From NCBI RefSeq assembly GCF_004364325.1, contig NZ_SOCP01000009.1:62001-126000 (forward strand): a stretch of DNA of 64,000 bases. The letters run 5' to 3'. Each line of letters starts with the position of its first letter. Within the stretch, counting starts at the first letter, position 1. Below the pieces are notes generated by a model. The model was not told the origin of the DNA. It did not search any database and saw only the letters and a list, made by a program, of their open reading frames with translations. The position numbers were made by a program, and so were the translations under genes. This DNA comes from Actinophytocola oryzae. Lineage in GTDB: Bacteria > Actinomycetota > Actinomycetes > Mycobacteriales > Pseudonocardiaceae. Positions 61,677-64,000 of the stretch are shown piece after piece.

Positions 61677-64000
61677 TCAGGGAAAGAGCCTGCCGTACTC
61701 GGCCATGGCCATCGCGACGTCGGCCTGCGCCCAGAACCGGTGGTACCGGAACGTGGGTGCGGAGCCACCGTTGAGATAGGACTGGACCGAGGACCACGCC
61801 GGGTCCTGCTTGTACCAGGACCGGAGGCCGACGAACGTCGACGACGAGTTGATCGGGTCGCCGTTCGACATGGTGCCGGTGAAGTTGCTCGGCACGTAGA
61901 CGGGGTCGTCGAACCGGTTGTAGTCGGCCCGGGACTCGACGGTCGAGATGCCGCGCGTGTCCTGGTTCGGCGTGGCCCACATGGCGTCGAGGAGGTTCTT
62001 CGCCATGTCGCGAGCGGCCGTGTTGCCGGACTCGGACGCGTAGTGCGCCAGGGTCTTCACCAGCGCCGCGGTGACGCCGACATCCTGCCCACGGCTGGTG
62101 ACCGTGACGTGCAGGTTGGTGTTGGCGGCCGGGTTCGACGGGTTCCACGTGGCCGGTGCGCCCGACCACGACAGGTCGCTCGGGACGGCCCAGGTGCCCG
62201 CCGACGGGTTCGCCGTCGTGTTCGCGAGCGCCCACGGCACCCACTTGTCCAGCACGGCCTTGGCCGCGGCGTTGCCGGTCTGGTTGTACAACTCGGCGAC
62301 GCGCTCCATCGACCACACCTGCATGCCGAACCACTGGTTGCTCGGCGGGTCGTGGTAGACGGGCTGGACGTCGTAGTACATGCCGTAGAACGTCGACGAC
62401 CCGGACGGCGGGGTCGCGTAGCGGCCCGCCCAGCTGTTGGTCGCGCCACCGGCGATGCCGCCCTCGGCGGACTGCAGCCACCGGTAGAACTCCAGCTGCC
62501 TGGTCAGGCTCGCGGACCAGTCGGCCTGCGCGCTCGGCGACTGCGGCTTCAGTGCGGGCACGTTCGCCAGCGCGTACGCGGCGAGCGGGTTCTGGTAGCC
62601 GAAGTGCGCCTGACCGGAGCCGATGCGCCACGCCCAGCCGCCCTCGGTCGCACCACCCCACGCGTAGTACCACGTGAGCAGGCCGGTCGAACTGTTCTTC
62701 CCGCTGCCCGCCGGGCAGGTGGTCGGACCGACGCAGTTGCCGACCTGCTTGAAGTACTTGTCGTAGAACGCGTACCGCAGGTAGTCACCCATCTTGGCCG
62801 CCTTGGCCATGGTGGACGCGACGTCGGCCTGCTTGCCCTGCTGTGTCGCCCAGACGTTGGCCCAGTAGGCCGCCTGCACGGCACGCGCGTCGGCGTCGGG
62901 CGCGTTCGTGTAGCGCCACTGCCGTGCGTACTGGGAGTCCTGGATGTACAGCGGCAGGAACCCGTTCGGGCCACCCTGCCCGGAGTTGAACGGCTCCCAC
63001 GACGGCTGCGGCACCGTCTCCCACACCGACTCCTGCGGGCCGCGCTGGAAGGTGTTGATGTAGGAGGGGCTGCCGGTGCGGTCGCCGCGGCGACCGTAGC
63101 CGTAGCGGTTGTCCACGTCGAGCAACCAGTGCATGCCGTAGATGTCACTCGTGCCGTAGGCGCTGGACAGCTCGCTCGCCAGCGGGTCGTTGCCGGTGGA
63201 CACGTTGGCGTCCAACGGAACCGGGTACTGGTTCGGGGTGTCCTGCTCCGGCGCGTACGTCGCCGTGTCGTTCGGGTTGTACGCGGAGTTGGTCGGCTGG
63301 TCGGCGTGCGTCGGGATGATGTTGGTCTCCATGGACGTCCAGGCGGTGTTGAACCTGGACCAGTCCTGGGTCGCCTGCCCGTACTGCGCCTCGAGCCAGA
63401 GCCAGTAGCTGAACGCCTCGGACGTCGTCACGTGCCCGTAGTCCGGTGCCTCGACGATCAGCGTTTCCACGGAGTGGTAGGGAATCGGCGGGTTGTGGCT
63501 GGAGAAGTAGCCGTTCGCCGGATTCTTGATCTTGTTGTACAGGTCCATGAACCGTTGCGCGTAGCTCGACAGGTCGTTGTCGCCCTCGGTGGCGGTGATC
63601 GTCGCCGAGGTCTGGCCGGTCGCGCTCGCGGTGAACGTGGCGGTGCCCGCGGCACTGTCGGTGTCCTCCGCCGCGTTCAGCGTCACGGTCTGCGCGGTGT
63701 TCCAGTTCGACGTGGTGAACGTGCGCGTCGCGCCCGTGCCGACGGTCAGGTCGGTGTCGCCGCTCGTGCGTGCCGTCGTCACCGTCACGCTTGAGGACGG
63801 TTGCGCGGACAGGCGCAGTGACACCGTCGCGCTGCCGCCCTCGGCCACGGTGACCGCGGTCGGGGTCGCGACGACCGACGGACCCGTGTTGGCGCCCACC
63901 GTCACGTCGGCGGGTGCCGAGTTGGTGAAGGCTCCCGAGTTGTCGTAGGCGCGGGCCACCACCACGTAGTTGCCCGCTGCCACGTTGCTCCACGTGCCCG
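61677..64000 (-). CDS. GH48 exo-cellulase with N-terminal Ig/Calx-like domains (5' end beyond window)
   Basis: The visible 774 residues are the C-terminal part; the reading frame continues past 64000. After the end of a beta-domain (AAGNYVVVARAYDNSGAFTN) there is a Calx-beta-like domain (PTAVTVAEGGSATVSLRLSA), then from about 140 the GH48 catalytic domain to the C-terminus: FMDLYNKIKNPANGYFSSHN, PYHSVETLIVEAPDYGHVTT (EAPDYGH with the catalytic Glu region), GYGRRGDRTGSPSYINTFQR and the closing FRYHRFWAQADVAMAMAEYG. GH48 enzymes are processive reducing-end cellobiohydrolases, the key exo-enzyme of actinomycete cellulase systems. The signal peptide and probably a CBM2 lie outside the window. Confidence 0.95.
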   Translation of the reverse strand, partial: GTWSNVAAGNYVVVARAYDNSGAFTNSAPADVTVGANTGPSVVATPTAVTVAEGGSATVSLRLSAQPSSSVTVTTARTSGDTDLTVGTGATRTFTTSNWNTAQTVTLNAAEDTDSAAGTATFTASATGQTSATITATEGDNDLSSYAQRFMDLYNKIKNPANGYFSSHNPPIPYHSVETLIVEAPDYGHVTTSEAFSYWLWLEAQYGQATQDWSRFNTAWTSMETNIIPTHADQPTNSAYNPNDTATYAPEQDTPNQYPVPLDANVSTGNDPLASELSSAYGTSDIYGMHWLLDVDNRYGYGRRGDRTGSPSYINTFQRGPQESVWETVPQPSWEPFNSGQGGPNGFLPLYIQDSQYARQWRYTNAPDADARAVQAAYWANVWATQQGKQADVASTMAKAAKMGDYLRYAFYDKYFKQVGNCVGPTTCPAGSGKNSSTGLLTWYYAWGGATEGGWAWRIGSGQAHFGYQNPLAAYALANVPALKPQSPSAQADWSASLTRQLEFYRWLQSAEGGIAGGATNSWAGRYATPPSGSSTFYGMYYDVQPVYHDPPSNQWFGMQVWSMERVAELYNQTGNAAAKAVLDKWVPWALANTTANPSAGTWAVPSDLSWSGAPATWNPSNPAANTNLHVTVTSRGQDVGVTAALVKTLAHYASESGNTAARDMAKNLLDAMWATPNQDTRGISTVESRADYNRFDDPVYVPSNFTGTMSNGDPINSSSTFVGLRSWYKQDPAWSSVQSYLNGGSAPTFRYHRFWAQADVAMAMAEYGRLFP

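Overview
This is a high-GC actinomycete chromosome segment. DUF3558 lipoprotein, EspC/WXG-type secretion targets, a DUF574-type methyltransferase, DUF2332, GTG/TTG starts and many 4-nt start/stop overlaps point to the Pseudonocardiales (Lentzea/Saccharothrix/Amycolatopsis-like). The genus is an inference. I see no rRNA, tRNA, CRISPR array, insertion sequence, integrase or origin. Layout: (1) 1-6548, minus strand: a LacI-controlled sugar ABC importer operon ending in two ADP-ribosylglycohydrolase-family enzymes. (2) 6596-8725: ArsR-like regulator, SRPBCC protein and an SDR-fold protein lacking the catalytic Lys. (3) 8794-12137: UBP-type zinc finger, a receiver/glutaredoxin-like/thioredoxin-reductase-like fusion without its redox cysteines, and a cNMP-domain histidine kinase. 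(4) 12144-14554: a sugar-nucleotide-type epimerase and a secreted S1 protease with a P-domain.

(5) 14590-27107: a probable sialoglycan cluster. It has a FadR/GntR regulator, a DHDPS/NanA-family aldolase, a GH42 beta-galactosidase, a secreted double-domain sialidase and an Opp/Dpp-type importer with a permease-ATPase fusion. The two promoter regions share an ATGTCCTATG-type operator. (6) 27120-32363: DUF2332 protein plus a run of type VII secretion (ESX) substrate-like genes with no secretion machinery. (7) 32478-38706: Tat-exported WD40-amidohydrolase, SAM methyltransferase, class A penicillin-binding protein.

(8) 38819-45765: a compact non-contractile (siphophage-type) tail operon of about 7 kb: terminator-like protein, tube protein, gpG/gpGT chaperones joined by a -1 frameshift site, tape measure, Dit-like, fibre-like and Gp37-like proteins. 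It has no head, packaging, integration or lysis genes and is flanked by ordinary chromosomal genes. It looks like a domesticated tail or tailocin-like particle and is the strongest candidate for an undescribed system.

(9) 45804-54736: a secreted sugar-oxidation module. It comprises a ThuA/sugar-dehydrogenase/PKD/CBM6 protein, a Tat-exported TIM-barrel isomerase, an NTF2-like protein, and a PA14/sugar-dehydrogenase/CBM/DUF1080 (3-keto-disaccharide hydrolase family) protein. A 25-bp 9-7-9 operator recurs in its two promoter regions. I read it as a candidate 3-keto-sugar pathway. (10) 54728-58372: amidase and enolase-superfamily acid-sugar dehydratase-like enzyme, a partial duplication of the amidase 3' end, and a DUF4190/septum-formation-like membrane protein. 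(11) 58378-64000, minus strand: a plant cell-wall degradation operon, GH48 (cut by the window end), GH5-CBM2 and GH10-FnIII-CBM2.
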